Assembly (NCBI RefSeq): GCF_003071365.1
Contig: NZ_CP028960.1
Coordinates: forward strand, 186,001-250,000
DNA: 64,000 nt
Direction of reading: 5' to 3'
From: Methyloceanibacter sp. wino2
Lineage (GTDB): Bacteria; Pseudomonadota; Alphaproteobacteria; Rhizobiales; Methyloligellaceae
Positions within the stretch are counted from its first letter, which is position 1, and each line of letters opens with the position of its first letter. Made by a program: the position numbers and the translations under genes. Under the pieces are notes generated by a model, which worked only from the letters and a program-made list of their open reading frames with translations, was not told where the DNA came from and ran no database searches. Of this stretch, positions 16,864 through 25,995 are shown one piece after another.

Positions 16864-18294
16864 ATGACAACAACGACGACAGAGACAGTCCATGTGATCG
16901 GCGGCGGGCTTGCGGGCAGCGAAGCGGCCTGGCAGCTCGCGAAGGCCGGTGTACCCGTCACCCTCCATGAAATGCGGCCGGAGCGTCAGACCGACGCCCA
17001 CAAGACGGACGGGCTGGCCGAGCTCGTGTGCTCGAACTCCTTCCGCTCCGACGATTTCGAGGCGAACGCCGTCGGGCTCCTGCATGAGGAGATGCGCCGG
17101 TCCGGCTCCATCGTCATGGCCTCGGCGGACGCCCACAAGCTGCCGGCCGGCGGTGCGCTCGCTGTCGACCGCGACGGATTCTCGGCGGCCGTCACCGAGG
17201 CACTGGAAACCCATCCCCTCGTACAAATCGCGCGCGGCGAGATTGGCGGACTGCCGCCCGAAGCGTGGCGCAGCGTGATCGTCGCGACAGGTCCCCTTAC
17301 ATCGGAGCCCCTGGCAAAAGCGATCGACGCCCTGACCGGCGAAGAGGAGCTCGCCTTTTTCGATGCCATCGCCCCGATCGTGCACTTCGAGTCCATCGAC
17401 ATGGATGTGTGCTGGCGTCAGTCCCGCTACGACAAGGTTGGCCCCGGTGGCACGGGGGCCGACTACATCAACTGTCCCCTCGACAAGGCGCAGTACGATG
17501 CTTTCATCGCTGCGCTGCTAGCGGGCGAGAAGACGGAGTTCAAGGACTTCGAGAAGACGCCCTATTTCGAAGGCTGTCTGCCGATCGAGGTGATGGCGGA
17601 GCGCGGCGCCGACACGCTGCGCTACGGACCGCTGAAGCCGGTCGGCCTGACCAACGCCCACCGCCCGGACGAGAAGCCCTATGCGGTCATCCAACTTCGC
17701 CAAGACAACGCCCTCGGCACGCTCTGGAACATGGTCGGCTTTCAGACCAAGCTGAAATATGCCGAGCAGGTGCGCGTGTTCCGCATGATCCCGGGCCTCG
17801 AGAAAGCCGAGTTCGCGCGGCTCGGCGGTCTGCACCGCAACACGTTCCTGAACAGTCCCGTCCTGCTCGACGGCAGCTTGCGTCTCAAGGCGCGGCCGAC
17901 TTTGCGCTTTGCCGGCCAAGTCACCGGGGTCGAAGGCTACGTGGAGTCCGCCGCGATCGGGCTAATCGCCGGACGTTTCGCCGCCGCCGAATGGCTGGGC
18001 CAGGCTGTGACGCCGCCGCCGCCCACGACGGCGCTGGGGGCGCTGCTGGCACACATCACCGGCGGACATTTGATCGTCGAAAGTGAGAGCGGCAGCCGCA
18101 GCTTCCAACCCATGAACGTGAACTTCGGTTTGTTTCCGCCCATCACCGTGCCGCACCAGCCCAAGACGAAAGAACCGCGCGCGGACGGTCGGCGCCAGAC
18201 CAAAGCGCTCGCACGCAAGAACGCGATGTCGGCCCGCGCGCTCGCGGATTTGGAAAACTGGCTTGGCTCGGCGAGTTCGGTCGCCGCGGAGTAA
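16864..18294 (+). CDS. trmFO: TrmFO, folate/FAD-dependent tRNA uracil-54 methyltransferase
   Basis: The 476-residue protein begins with the FAD-binding [19 protein letters not shown] and the family segments [30 protein letters not shown] and CSNSF. Further conserved blocks ([47 protein letters not shown], and [15 protein letters not shown]) cover the full family length. The enzyme makes 5-methyluridine at position 54 of tRNA using methylenetetrahydrofolate and FAD. Its dependence on one-carbon folate suits a methylotroph but is not diagnostic. It ends three bases before the convergent synthase-like gene. Confidence 0.97.
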   Translation: MTTTTTETVHVIGGGLAGSEAAWQLAKAGVPVTLHEMRPERQTDAHKTDGLAELVCSNSFRSDDFEANAVGLLHEEMRRSGSIVMASADAHKLPAGGALAVDRDGFSAAVTEALETHPLVQIARGEIGGLPPEAWRSVIVATGPLTSEPLAKAIDALTGEEELAFFDAIAPIVHFESIDMDVCWRQSRYDKVGPGGTGADYINCPLDKAQYDAFIAALLAGEKTEFKDFEKTPYFEGCLPIEVMAERGADTLRYGPLKPVGLTNAHRPDEKPYAVIQLRQDNALGTLWNMVGFQTKLKYAEQVRVFRMIPGLEKAEFARLGGLHRNTFLNSPVLLDGSLRLKARPTLRFAGQVTGVEGYVESAAIGLIAGRFAAAEWLGQAVTPPPPTTALGALLAHITGGHLIVESESGSRSFQPMNVNFGLFPPITVPHQPKTKEPRADGRRQTKALARKNAMSARALADLENWLGSASSVAAE

Positions 18295-18297
18295 TTC

Positions 18298-19149
18298 CTA
18301 TCGTGCGCGCATGAGACGCCACAGGCGTGTGAGCGGATTGATGCGCGCGATGTCGTGCAGCGGGTCTTTCACCTTCGCCAGCGCTTTGAGGTAAGGCTCC
18401 ACGAGGGCGAGCGGCAGATACGCCGTCTGCCCTGCCGCGTCGAGGCCCGTCCCTTTCATGCCTTCGCCATGTAGGTGAAAATACGCCTCGCGCAGTGCGG
18501 CGTGCGCCTCCTCCCGCATGTCCGCTAGGAGCGCGATCAGCCCGGGCGTTGTGTTGCCCGCGAAGATGTCGGCGGGTGTCGTGCCCGCTTTCTCCAGCGC
18601 ATCAGCGGCAAGATAGGTCCGCCCCTTGGCGGCCAGCGCCGGGAGGCTGCGCATCACCCGCACCCGCCCATAGGCCTGGCCTGCGGCTTGCGCGATGACA
18701 CTCTGGTTCTCCCCTTCCGCGCCGACGATCTCCGCGGCAAGGGCGAAAAGCCCTCCTGTCGTATCGAAGAGGTAGGCGTCCAGGGTGCGCGTGTCGGGCA
18801 TGACGGTTTCGCCAATATCGAAACTGCGCGCATCGATCAGCCCGGCGATCCGTTCCCGCGACAGGTCGCGCCGCGCGAGAACATCGCCGAAAGCGTCCGC
18901 CACGGGATGGCCTGTCGTCTCGCCTGCTTCGGCGCGCTCGAGCGCATCGCGCCACCATTGCAGCCGAATAGCCCCGAGGCCGGGTTCGCTGACCTGCTCG
19001 GCGATGCGGGCCAGTTCACCGTTGAGTGCAAACAGGGCGAAGAGATCGTCCCGCACTGGCGATGGCGCGAACAGCGCGGCGATGGCGCGGTCGGGATCGG
19101 CTTGACGGGCCATCCGTTGGACCGTTGCTTCTCGCTCCCGCTCCTTCAC
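18298..19149 (-). CDS. Squalene/phytoene synthase-like protein
   Basis: The 283-residue protein matches the isoprenoid head-to-head synthase fold: FALFALNGELARIAEQVSEPGLGAIRLQWWRDALERAE near the N-terminus and AGQAYGRVRVMRSLP later. The usual Asp-rich motifs DxxxD are weakly kept, as in the NDUFAF6-like branch found beside secF in alphaproteobacteria, so true squalene or phytoene synthase activity is doubtful. The start is a GTG at 19149, 16 bases after the secF stop, with GAGG upstream; a later ATG at 19113 is possible. It is the last gene of the yajC-secD-secF run. Confidence 0.85.
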   Translation of the reverse strand: MKEREREATVQRMARQADPDRAIAALFAPSPVRDDLFALFALNGELARIAEQVSEPGLGAIRLQWWRDALERAEAGETTGHPVADAFGDVLARRDLSRERIAGLIDARSFDIGETVMPDTRTLDAYLFDTTGGLFALAAEIVGAEGENQSVIAQAAGQAYGRVRVMRSLPALAAKGRTYLAADALEKAGTTPADIFAGNTTPGLIALLADMREEAHAALREAYFHLHGEGMKGTGLDAAGQTAYLPLALVEPYLKALAKVKDPLHDIARINPLTRLWRLMRAR

Positions 19150-19165
19150 ATCATGGCCTCAAAGC

Positions 19166-20134
19166 TTATGCGCGGGCCGTGGCCTCTGCGTCGCCCTTCT
19201 CCGCCTTGCCCTTGGCCGAGCTGGGGCTTCCGGAGAACGCTTCGCGCTGCACGCCGAGAATGAGCTGCATGGGCGATGCGACGAAGATCGACGAATAGGC
19301 GCCAACGACGATGCCGAAGCACATGGCGACGGCGAACCCGTAGATCGCCTCGCCGCCGAAGAACAAGAACGGCAGCATGGCGAGCAGCGTGGTGACGTGG
19401 GTGAGAATGGCACGCGACAGCATCTCGTTGATCGAGCGGTCGAGCAACTCTACGAGCGGCATGCGCTTGTACTTCCGCAGGTTCTCGCGGATCCGGTCGA
19501 AGATGACGACCTTGTCGTTCAGCGAGTAACCGATGATGGTGAGGATCGCCGCGATACTCGAGACGTTGAACTCGAGCTGCAGCAGCGCGTATAGGCCGAT
19601 CGTAGCGGTGACGTCGTGCACCAGCGAAGCGATAGCGGCGACCGCGAACTGCCATTCGAACCGGAACCACACATAAATCAGGATGCCGATCATCGCGACG
19701 ACGACAGCGAGCGTGCCGCCGGCGATCAGCTCGGACGAAATCGTCGGCCCCACGATTTCGGTCCGGCGATAAGTGACGCTGTCTCCCAGCGCCTCCTTGA
19801 CCTTCGCGATCGAAGCTTGCTGCTCTTCCTCGGTCGGCTGGGAAGCGATGCGGATCAGCACTTCGTCGGGCGCGCCGAACTCCTGAATCTGAACTTCGCC
19901 TAGCCCGAGATCGCTGATCTTTCCGCGGATATCGGCAAGCTGTGCCGGATTCTCCTTGGTCTTCACCTCGATCAGCGTGCCGCCTTGGAAGTCGATGCCC
20001 ATGTTGAGCCCGACGGTCGCGACCAGCACGAGAGGCACGACCGTGAGAAAGGCGGAAACGAACCAAGTGATCGCACGTTGACTGACGAAATCGATCTTGG
20101 TGTCGGGCGGAACGAGTGTGATGCCGCGAAACAT
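19166..20134 (-). CDS. secF: SecF protein-export membrane subunit
   Basis: The 322-residue protein has six membrane helices. Residues about 20-55 include the first helix and GIDFQGGTLIEV, and the C-terminal half has the RND-type block DKVVIFDRIRENLRK, a SecF signature, then LSRAILTHVTTLLAMLPFLFFGG. SecF pairs with SecD to use the proton-motive force for late steps of Sec translocation. The ATG at 20134 follows AGAGGAAG; the frame extends 17 codons upstream into secD-proximal sequence without a site. It lies 11 bases after secD. Confidence 0.97.
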   Translation of the reverse strand: MFRGITLVPPDTKIDFVSQRAITWFVSAFLTVVPLVLVATVGLNMGIDFQGGTLIEVKTKENPAQLADIRGKISDLGLGEVQIQEFGAPDEVLIRIASQPTEEEQQASIAKVKEALGDSVTYRRTEIVGPTISSELIAGGTLAVVVAMIGILIYVWFRFEWQFAVAAIASLVHDVTATIGLYALLQLEFNVSSIAAILTIIGYSLNDKVVIFDRIRENLRKYKRMPLVELLDRSINEMLSRAILTHVTTLLAMLPFLFFGGEAIYGFAVAMCFGIVVGAYSSIFVASPMQLILGVQREAFSGSPSSAKGKAEKGDAEATARA

Positions 20135-20145
20135 GAGTGCTTCCT

Positions 20146-21759
20146 CTAAAGCGGGAGTTCTTTGGGCCGCTTCCAGCGCAGCCAAGCCGCAACCAGCATG
20201 CGTGTCACCGTTACGGCGGTGAACATCGATGCGAGAATGCCGATCGTGAGCGTCACGGCAAAACCGCGAACGGGGCCGGAGCCGAGCCAGAACAGCACGA
20301 GCACCGCGATCAGCGTCGTGACGTTCGAGTCGATGATGGCGATGAGCGCGCGCGAGTAGCCTGAATCGACGGCGGCAATCGGAGACTTCCCTGCCCGGAT
20401 CTCTTCGCGGATGCGCTCGTTGATGAGCACGTTCGCATCGACCGCGATACCGATCACAAGCACGATGCCCGCGATACCGGGCAACGTCAGGGTCGCGCCC
20501 ATGAGCGACAGTACGGCGAAGATCAGCGCCACGTTCACCAGCAGGGCGATATTGGCGAAGGCGCCGAACAGCCCGTAGGCGGCGAACATGAACAGCACGA
20601 CCAGAAGCATGCCGGCGATGGCGGCCTTCTGGCCGCTATTGATGGAGTCGGCGCCAAGGCTCGCGCCCACGGTCCGCTCTTCGATCACGCTCAGCTTAGC
20701 CGGCAGCGCGCCCGAGCGCAGCAGAACCGACAAATCGTTCGCTTCCTGGACCGTGAAGTTGCCGCTGATCTGGCCCGAACCGCCCAAGATAGGCTCACGG
20801 ATGACGGGAGCGGAGATGACCTTGTTATCGAGGACGATGGCGAAAGGCAGGCCCACGTTGTCCTGGGTCGCGCGGCCAAAGCGCTTCGCGCCCGCCGCAT
20901 CGAACCGGAAATTCACGACGGGCTCGCCGTTACGGGCATCGAAGCCTGGTTGGGAATCGACGAGACTTTCGCCGCTTACCAGGACGCGGTCCTTCAGCAC
21001 GTACGGGATCGGCGGCTCGTCCTCGGAATAGAGCAGCTCATCGCCCGGCGGGACCTTCTTGGTCATGGCGATCTCCGCCGCGTTCACGGAAGGATCGACG
21101 AGCTTGAATTCGAGCTTACCGGTCTCGCCGATGAGGCCCTTGAGGCGCTGTACGTCCGAGACGCCCGGCACCTGAACGAGGATACGGTCCCGCCCTTCCC
21201 GCTGGATGCTGGGCTCGGTCGTCCCGAACGCGTCCACGCGGCGGCGGATGGTCTCGATCGAGGCCTGGATCGCCGAGCTGATGCGCTCGTTCAAGCCGAC
21301 TTCCGTAGCCGTCAGCGTGATCTGGTCGCCGCTCTTCGCGATGTCCATGTCGTTGCCGGAGAAGCCGCCGAACACGTCGTTGCCGACCGGCGCCACGAGC
21401 TTCCTCAGTTCGGTGTAGGCCTTGTCGACATCCTCTGGCTTGCGGATCCGGACCGAGACCGACCGATCCGCGGAATTCATGTCGAGATCGATGTAGCCGA
21501 TCCGATTGCTGCGCAGCGTCTCACGCACATCGCCGCGGATCGTATCGAGCCAATCGTCCACGAGTTCCGTCTCGTCGATGCGGTAGAGCAGATGCGCGCC
21601 ACCTTGGAGATCGAGGCCAAGATTGACCTGCTTCTGGGGAACCCAGCTAGGCAGGCCCTGCAAAGCGGAAGACGGGAACAGGTTGGGAGCTGCGAAGATG
21701 AAGCCGGCGAGCACAATGGCGCCGACGAGTATCACCTTCCATTTTTGGAAATGCAGCAT
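20146..21759 (-). CDS. secD: SecD protein-export membrane subunit
   Basis: The 537-residue protein has an N-terminal helix, the conserved LGLDLQGGAHLLYRI, a large periplasmic P1 domain, and six-helix membrane region with AVDANVLINERIREEIR and SNVTTLIAVLVLFWLGSG. It forms the SecDF complex in the inner membrane and works with SecYEG and YajC on export of the many signal-peptide proteins in this window. It lies between yajC and secF on the same strand, in the usual order. Confidence 0.97.
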   Translation of the reverse strand: MLHFQKWKVILVGAIVLAGFIFAAPNLFPSSALQGLPSWVPQKQVNLGLDLQGGAHLLYRIDETELVDDWLDTIRGDVRETLRSNRIGYIDLDMNSADRSVSVRIRKPEDVDKAYTELRKLVAPVGNDVFGGFSGNDMDIAKSGDQITLTATEVGLNERISSAIQASIETIRRRVDAFGTTEPSIQREGRDRILVQVPGVSDVQRLKGLIGETGKLEFKLVDPSVNAAEIAMTKKVPPGDELLYSEDEPPIPYVLKDRVLVSGESLVDSQPGFDARNGEPVVNFRFDAAGAKRFGRATQDNVGLPFAIVLDNKVISAPVIREPILGGSGQISGNFTVQEANDLSVLLRSGALPAKLSVIEERTVGASLGADSINSGQKAAIAGMLLVVLFMFAAYGLFGAFANIALLVNVALIFAVLSLMGATLTLPGIAGIVLVIGIAVDANVLINERIREEIRAGKSPIAAVDSGYSRALIAIIDSNVTTLIAVLVLFWLGSGPVRGFAVTLTIGILASMFTAVTVTRMLVAAWLRWKRPKELPL

Positions 21760-21807
21760 AGCCGGATTTGTAACTCCAGGTCAGTCGACGGTTCTTTGCT
21801 TCGGGCT

Positions 21808-22155
21808 CTACTCGGCCGTCTTGGATTCGGATTTGGCCGGGGTCGCAGCATCCCCCTTGCCGCGCACTTCGGAGATCGACGTCCGTAGGACCTTGATCCG
21901 AACGCCGTCAGCCACCTCGACCTGCAACTCGGCCTCGTCGGCCTTGGTGACCTTGCCAATGATTCCACCGGACGTCACGACCGTATCGCCCCGGCGGAGC
22001 GCCTCGATCATCGCCCGATGTTCCTTCATCCGCTTCTGCTGCGGCCGGATCATCAGGAAATACATGATGCCGATGATGAGAATGGTCGGGATGAGCAGGC
22101 TGTTGAGAGCCTCCAAACCGCCTCCACCCGCCTGCGCATAGGCAAAACCACTCAT
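21808..22155 (-). CDS. yajC: YajC, Sec translocase accessory subunit
   Basis: The 115-residue protein has one membrane helix (about 20-37) followed by the family hallmark MIRPQQKRMKEHRAMIEALRRGDTVVTSGGIIGKV, then a Lys/Glu-rich tail. YajC associates with SecDF. The ATG at 22155 follows GGGAGAG. It is the first gene of yajC-secD-secF, and is divergent from the DUF815 ATPase gene with about 140 bases between starts. Confidence 0.96.
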   Translation of the reverse strand: MSGFAYAQAGGGGLEALNSLLIPTILIIGIMYFLMIRPQQKRMKEHRAMIEALRRGDTVVTSGGIIGKVTKADEAELQVEVADGVRIKVLRTSISEVRGKGDAATPAKSESKTAE

Positions 22156-22294
22156 TGCTCGTCTCTCCCGGTTGGCTTAAGGATGGCCGGAATTGGCCGA
22201 TTTGGCGTGTCTCGCAAGCGTTTATGCGAGCAGGCTCCAGCGCGCGATTGTGCGCGACTATACTGAGCTTGCCCGCCTTTGCAACGGTGCCCTT

Positions 22295-23152
22295 ATGAAC
22301 TTTCAGGAACCGATTTCGGGGGTTTTGGAGCGTCTCGCGCGCGCCCTGGAGCGGCTGGGACCGGCCGCGCCCGCCGACCCGGATTTCTCTCAGGCGGGCG
22401 CTTTTCTGTTTCAGGCGGAATCTGCCAGTTTTGTCCCGGTTCCCGCGGTCAATTTCGTGCCGCTGCCGCTTCTCAAAGGCGTCGATCGCAACAAGGACCT
22501 GTTGTTCGCAAACACGGAACGCTTCGCGCGCGGGCTGCCCGCCAACAACGCGCTCCTCTGGGGCGCCCGTGGCATGGGCAAGAGCTCTCTGATCAAGGCC
22601 ACCCATGCGGCCCTGAATCAAACGCACCCGAATCTGAAGCTGATCGAAATCCATCGGGAGGACATCGCCGCCCTGCCCCGGGTCCTTGGCCTTTTGCGCG
22701 CCGCGCCCGACGACCGCTTCATCCTGTTTTGCGACGACCTCTCCTTTGAGGCCGTCGACAACTCCTACAAGTCGCTGAAAGCGGTGCTCGAAGGCGGCAT
22801 CGAAGGGCGCCCCGCCAATGTGGTGCTCTACGCCACATCGAACCGGCGTCACCTGATGCCGCGCGAGATGATGGAGAACGAATCCTCCACCGCCATCAAT
22901 CCGGGTGAAGCCGTGGAAGAGAAGGTCTCGCTCTCGGACCGTTTCGGTCTGTGGATCGGCTTTCACCACTGCAGCCAGGACGACTATCTCGCCATGGTTC
23001 GCGGCTACGCGGACCATTACGGGCTCGAGGCGCCCGACCTCGACATCAACCGCGAGGCCTTGGAGTGGGCGGCAACGCGCGGCAGCCGCTCGGGCCGCGT
23101 CGCGTGGCAGTTCATTCAGGATTTGGCGGGACGCCTTGGCAAGACCCTGTAG
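22295..23152 (+). CDS. DUF815-family AAA+ ATPase
   Basis: From the ATG at 22295 the product is 285 residues. It has a Walker A motif GARGMGKSS, a Walker B-like FILFCDDLSFE, and a sensor-1-like LYATSNRRHLMPREM, matching the DUF815 group of predicted ATP-dependent proteins. Their cellular role is not established. An in-frame ATG at 22193 would add 34 residues but would overlap the probable yajC promoter region. The position beside yajC is recurrent in alphaproteobacteria as far as I recall. Confidence 0.87.
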   Translation: MNFQEPISGVLERLARALERLGPAAPADPDFSQAGAFLFQAESASFVPVPAVNFVPLPLLKGVDRNKDLLFANTERFARGLPANNALLWGARGMGKSSLIKATHAALNQTHPNLKLIEIHREDIAALPRVLGLLRAAPDDRFILFCDDLSFEAVDNSYKSLKAVLEGGIEGRPANVVLYATSNRRHLMPREMMENESSTAINPGEAVEEKVSLSDRFGLWIGFHHCSQDDYLAMVRGYADHYGLEAPDLDINREALEWAATRGSRSGRVAWQFIQDLAGRLGKTL

Positions 23153-23176
23153 ACAAGACGCTGTAGCGCAGCCGCT

Positions 23177-24295
23177 CTAGTCGGCCTGGGCCGCCATGCT
23201 GCTCATATACTGGGTCGGGTCGACGGGACGCGAGCCTTTGCGCAGTTCGAAGTGAACCTGCGGCTGGCTGGCGGTACCGCTGGTCCCCGCCTTGGCGATC
23301 ACTTGGCCACGCGAAACCTTGTCGCCGCGCTTCACCAAAAGCTGCTCGTTGTTGGCGTAGGCCGAAACCCAGTTGTTGGCGTGGCGCACCAGGACGAGGT
23401 TGCCGTAGCCCTTCAGCTCGCTCCCCGAATAGGCCACGACACCGTTCTCGGCCGCTTTCACGGGCGTGCCTTGCGGCACCGAGATGTCGACGCCGTCATT
23501 GTGCCCGCCGTCGGGCTTGGTGCCGAAGCCGGAGACGATGCGTCCCTTGACGGGCCAGCGGAAGCTGTTGCCGGACAGTGGCTCCGGCGTCGGAAGCTGG
23601 CCGTTGCTTGTCACGCTTGTTCCGGCGGCCGCCGGAGCGGTCTGCGGTGCAGGGCCGTCCGCCGGTGCCGAGATCGTGGTCGTACTGACTTTGCGCGTCG
23701 CAGGCATAGCCGGCATCGCCGGAACGGCCGGCACGTTCGAGGTTTGAGCAGTTGGCGCGGGCGGCGGCGCGACGGGCGCCGGTTGTGCAACCGGAGCCAC
23801 GGGTGTGCTCGACGCGGTCCGCGTCGCCCCGGCCATATTCGCGCCGGGCATGACGAGAACCTGCCCCGGCCTCAACCGGGCATCGGCGAGATTGTTCGCA
23901 GACTGAATCGTTCCGATCGGAACGCCGTAGCGTTGTGACAGGCTCGAGAGCGTATCGCCCTGCTGCACGGTCACGCGCGGACCGGAGGCATAGGACGCGC
24001 TCGGCGCAGCCGGCGCCGGGCTGGACTGTGAACCGTAATAGCGGGTCTGGCTCGGCGTGTAAGCGGCCGTGCGCTGCGGCGCGGGCGCATTGTAGCCGCC
24101 CTGCTGGTAGCCGCCCTGGGGCGGTATGGATGACGTGGTCGAGTAGTCGACGGTGTTGGGATCGCCCATGCCGAGCATGGGATAGTTGAAGCGGGTAGAG
24201 TCGTCGCTGCAGCCCGCGACGCCAATCGTCGTCCCCAGCGCCACAACGGCGCACGAAATCCCCCGGACCAAATCCGGCCTATATGCCACGCGCAT
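23177..24295 (-). CDS. nlpD: NlpD-like lipoprotein: LysM plus degenerate M23 domain
   Basis: From the ATG at 24295 the product is 372 residues. The signal peptide ends in GVAGC, a lipobox, so it is a lipoprotein. A LysM domain (about 107-150; VQQGDTLSSLSQRYGVPIGTIQSAN) binds peptidoglycan, a long Pro/Ala/Thr-rich linker follows, and an M23 domain occupies about the last 115 residues. In that domain HNDGVDIS keeps the first metal site, but the usual HxH near the end reads QVHFEL and the YxH position reads YANN. This degeneracy is typical of NlpD/EnvC-type activators of amidases rather than active endopeptidases. It follows pcm on the same strand. Confidence 0.9.
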   Translation of the reverse strand: MRVAYRPDLVRGISCAVVALGTTIGVAGCSDDSTRFNYPMLGMGDPNTVDYSTTSSIPPQGGYQQGGYNAPAPQRTAAYTPSQTRYYGSQSSPAPAAPSASYASGPRVTVQQGDTLSSLSQRYGVPIGTIQSANNLADARLRPGQVLVMPGANMAGATRTASSTPVAPVAQPAPVAPPPAPTAQTSNVPAVPAMPAMPATRKVSTTTISAPADGPAPQTAPAAAGTSVTSNGQLPTPEPLSGNSFRWPVKGRIVSGFGTKPDGGHNDGVDISVPQGTPVKAAENGVVAYSGSELKGYGNLVLVRHANNWVSAYANNEQLLVKRGDKVSRGQVIAKAGTSGTASQPQVHFELRKGSRPVDPTQYMSSMAAQAD

Positions 24296-24442
24296 ACTTC
24301 GCTGGCCCCCACGCAATACTCGATGGGTTCAGTTAAGCCCCTGGCCAGTAAACAAGGCTTTAAGGAGCCGCGCGCCGGCACGCGAAAGTTTGGTCTCGCA
24401 CCGCATCGGCCGGCTGCGCAACACGCGCTTCACGCGGCAGAT

Positions 24443-25090
24443 CTAGTCGCGCTTCACGCGTCCATGCACCAAGGGCACGAAGCGCACGGGCAGAAGCGGC
24501 GTCTCGACGAGGCCCTCGGCAGTCTTGTCGATCTGTACCAGTTGCTGCGTGTCGCGGTTCTCACCGAGCGGAATGATCATCCGGCCACCGTCCTTGAGCT
24601 GGTCGAGCAAAGCGGCGGGCGCATCGAGCGCGGCGGCGGTGACAATGATGCGGTCGAACGGCGCCTGCGGCGGCCAGCCGAGCCAGCCGTCGCCGATGAT
24701 CGTGGTGACGTTGGTGATCTTCAGCTCGGCGAGCCGCGCCTCGGCCACCTTCTGCAATTCGCGCCAGCGCTCGACGGTGTAAACCCGGCGGCAAAGCTGT
24801 GACAGGATCGCCGCCTGATAGCCCGACCCGGTACCGACCTCGAGCACCTTCTGGGTCGGATTGAGATCCAGCTTCTCGGTCATGAACGCGACCACGAAGG
24901 GCTGCGAAATCGTCTGGCCGCACTCGATGGGAAGGGCGATGTCCTGATAGGCGTGCTCGGAAAACGCCTCGTCCACGAACAGCTCGCGCGGTATACGCTC
25001 GATGGCGCGCAGGACGTCGGCGTCGCGGATGCCGCGCCGGCGGAGCTGCATGATCAGCCCGATTTGATTTTGCGCGTCCGTGTCCAGCAT
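24443..25090 (-). CDS. pcm: Protein-L-isoaspartate O-methyltransferase
   Basis: The 215-residue protein is of normal family length. It contains IECGQTISQPFVVAFMTEKL, the SAM-binding LEVGTGSGYQAAILSQL, VYTVERWREL, and GDGWLGWPPQAPFDRIIVTAAA. The enzyme repairs isoaspartyl residues in damaged proteins with S-adenosylmethionine. It lies 84 bases after surE and before nlpD, the classic surE-pcm-nlpD arrangement. The ATG at 25090 is preceded by GGAGATGG. Confidence 0.96.
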   Translation of the reverse strand: MLDTDAQNQIGLIMQLRRRGIRDADVLRAIERIPRELFVDEAFSEHAYQDIALPIECGQTISQPFVVAFMTEKLDLNPTQKVLEVGTGSGYQAAILSQLCRRVYTVERWRELQKVAEARLAELKITNVTTIIGDGWLGWPPQAPFDRIIVTAAALDAPAALLDQLKDGGRMIIPLGENRDTQQLVQIDKTAEGLVETPLLPVRFVPLVHGRVKRD

Positions 25091-25174
25091 CCATCTCCTG
25101 AGCGGATGGGGTTTTCGGGCGATATCGGCCGATTCTCCCCTTCTTGAGTAAGGACTAACACGACCAGATGAGGA

Positions 25175-25948
25175 CTATTTATCCTTTTCTTCCAAGACGG
25201 AAGCCAGATCCGAGAGAGCGCCGTGGTCGGTGAAGTCGAGGCACAGCGGCGTGACGGAAATTAGGTTGGAGCGAACCGCCCACAGGTCCGAGCCCTTCGG
25301 CGGGTTGGGACCGCGCTTGGCGATCCCGATCCAGTAATAGGCCTTGCCGCGCGTATCCATGCGGTCGTCGATATCGAGCAACGCGGTATCGCGGAATCCT
25401 TGCACGGTCACCGCGACCCCCTTCACCTGATTGGGCGAGCAATCCGGGAAATTCACGTTGATCACCGAGCCCGTGGGCCAGCCCGCGTCGAGCAGCTTCC
25501 GGACGAGCCCAGCGCCGTGGACCATGGGCGTATCCCAGGGCGGCACGCCGTGATCGTAATTGCTGATCGCCTGGCTCATGGCGATGGACGGGATGCCCAG
25601 CAGCGAGCCCTCGATGGCCCCGGCCACAGTGCCGGAATAGTTCACATCGTCGGCGAGGTTCTGACCGCGATTGACACCGGACAGCACGAGATCGGGCGGC
25701 TGATCCTTCAGGAGATAGCGCACGCCCATGATCACGCAGTCGGTCGGCGTGCCCTTGACCGCATAGCGGCGCTTGCCGAGCTCGCGCATGCGTAAAGGTT
25801 CGGCGAGGGTCAGCGAGTGGGACGCACCGCTATTGTCCGTCTCGGGCGCGACCACCCAGACATCGTCCGTGAGGTCCGTGGCGATCTTCTCCAGCACGTC
25901 GAGACCAGCCGCTTCGATGCCATCGTCGTTGGTAATCAGGATGCGCAT
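25175..25948 (-). CDS. surE: SurE 5'/3'-nucleotidase
   Basis: The start at 25948 gives MRILITNDDGIEAAG, the usual SurE N-terminus, and a 257-residue protein. The metal-binding NDDG, the GVNRGQNLADDVNYSGTVAGA block, and the CSPNQVKGVAV region are intact. SurE is a divalent-metal nucleoside monophosphate phosphatase of the stationary phase. A GTG at 25999 in the same frame overlaps the serS stop by four bases, so translation may alternatively begin there and add 17 residues. It is followed by pcm. Confidence 0.96.
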   Translation of the reverse strand: MRILITNDDGIEAAGLDVLEKIATDLTDDVWVVAPETDNSGASHSLTLAEPLRMRELGKRRYAVKGTPTDCVIMGVRYLLKDQPPDLVLSGVNRGQNLADDVNYSGTVAGAIEGSLLGIPSIAMSQAISNYDHGVPPWDTPMVHGAGLVRKLLDAGWPTGSVINVNFPDCSPNQVKGVAVTVQGFRDTALLDIDDRMDTRGKAYYWIGIAKRGPNPPKGSDLWAVRSNLISVTPLCLDFTDHGALSDLASVLEEKDK

Positions 25949-25995
25949 TCTTCGAGTCGTTTCCGGTGCTTTGCCCGCCTTGCTGGGAGTTTGAT

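Noticed and set aside
19146-20192. Second minus-strand frame of 348 codons over secF
   Set aside because: It is an out-of-frame reading of secF; the SecF motifs lie in the other frame.
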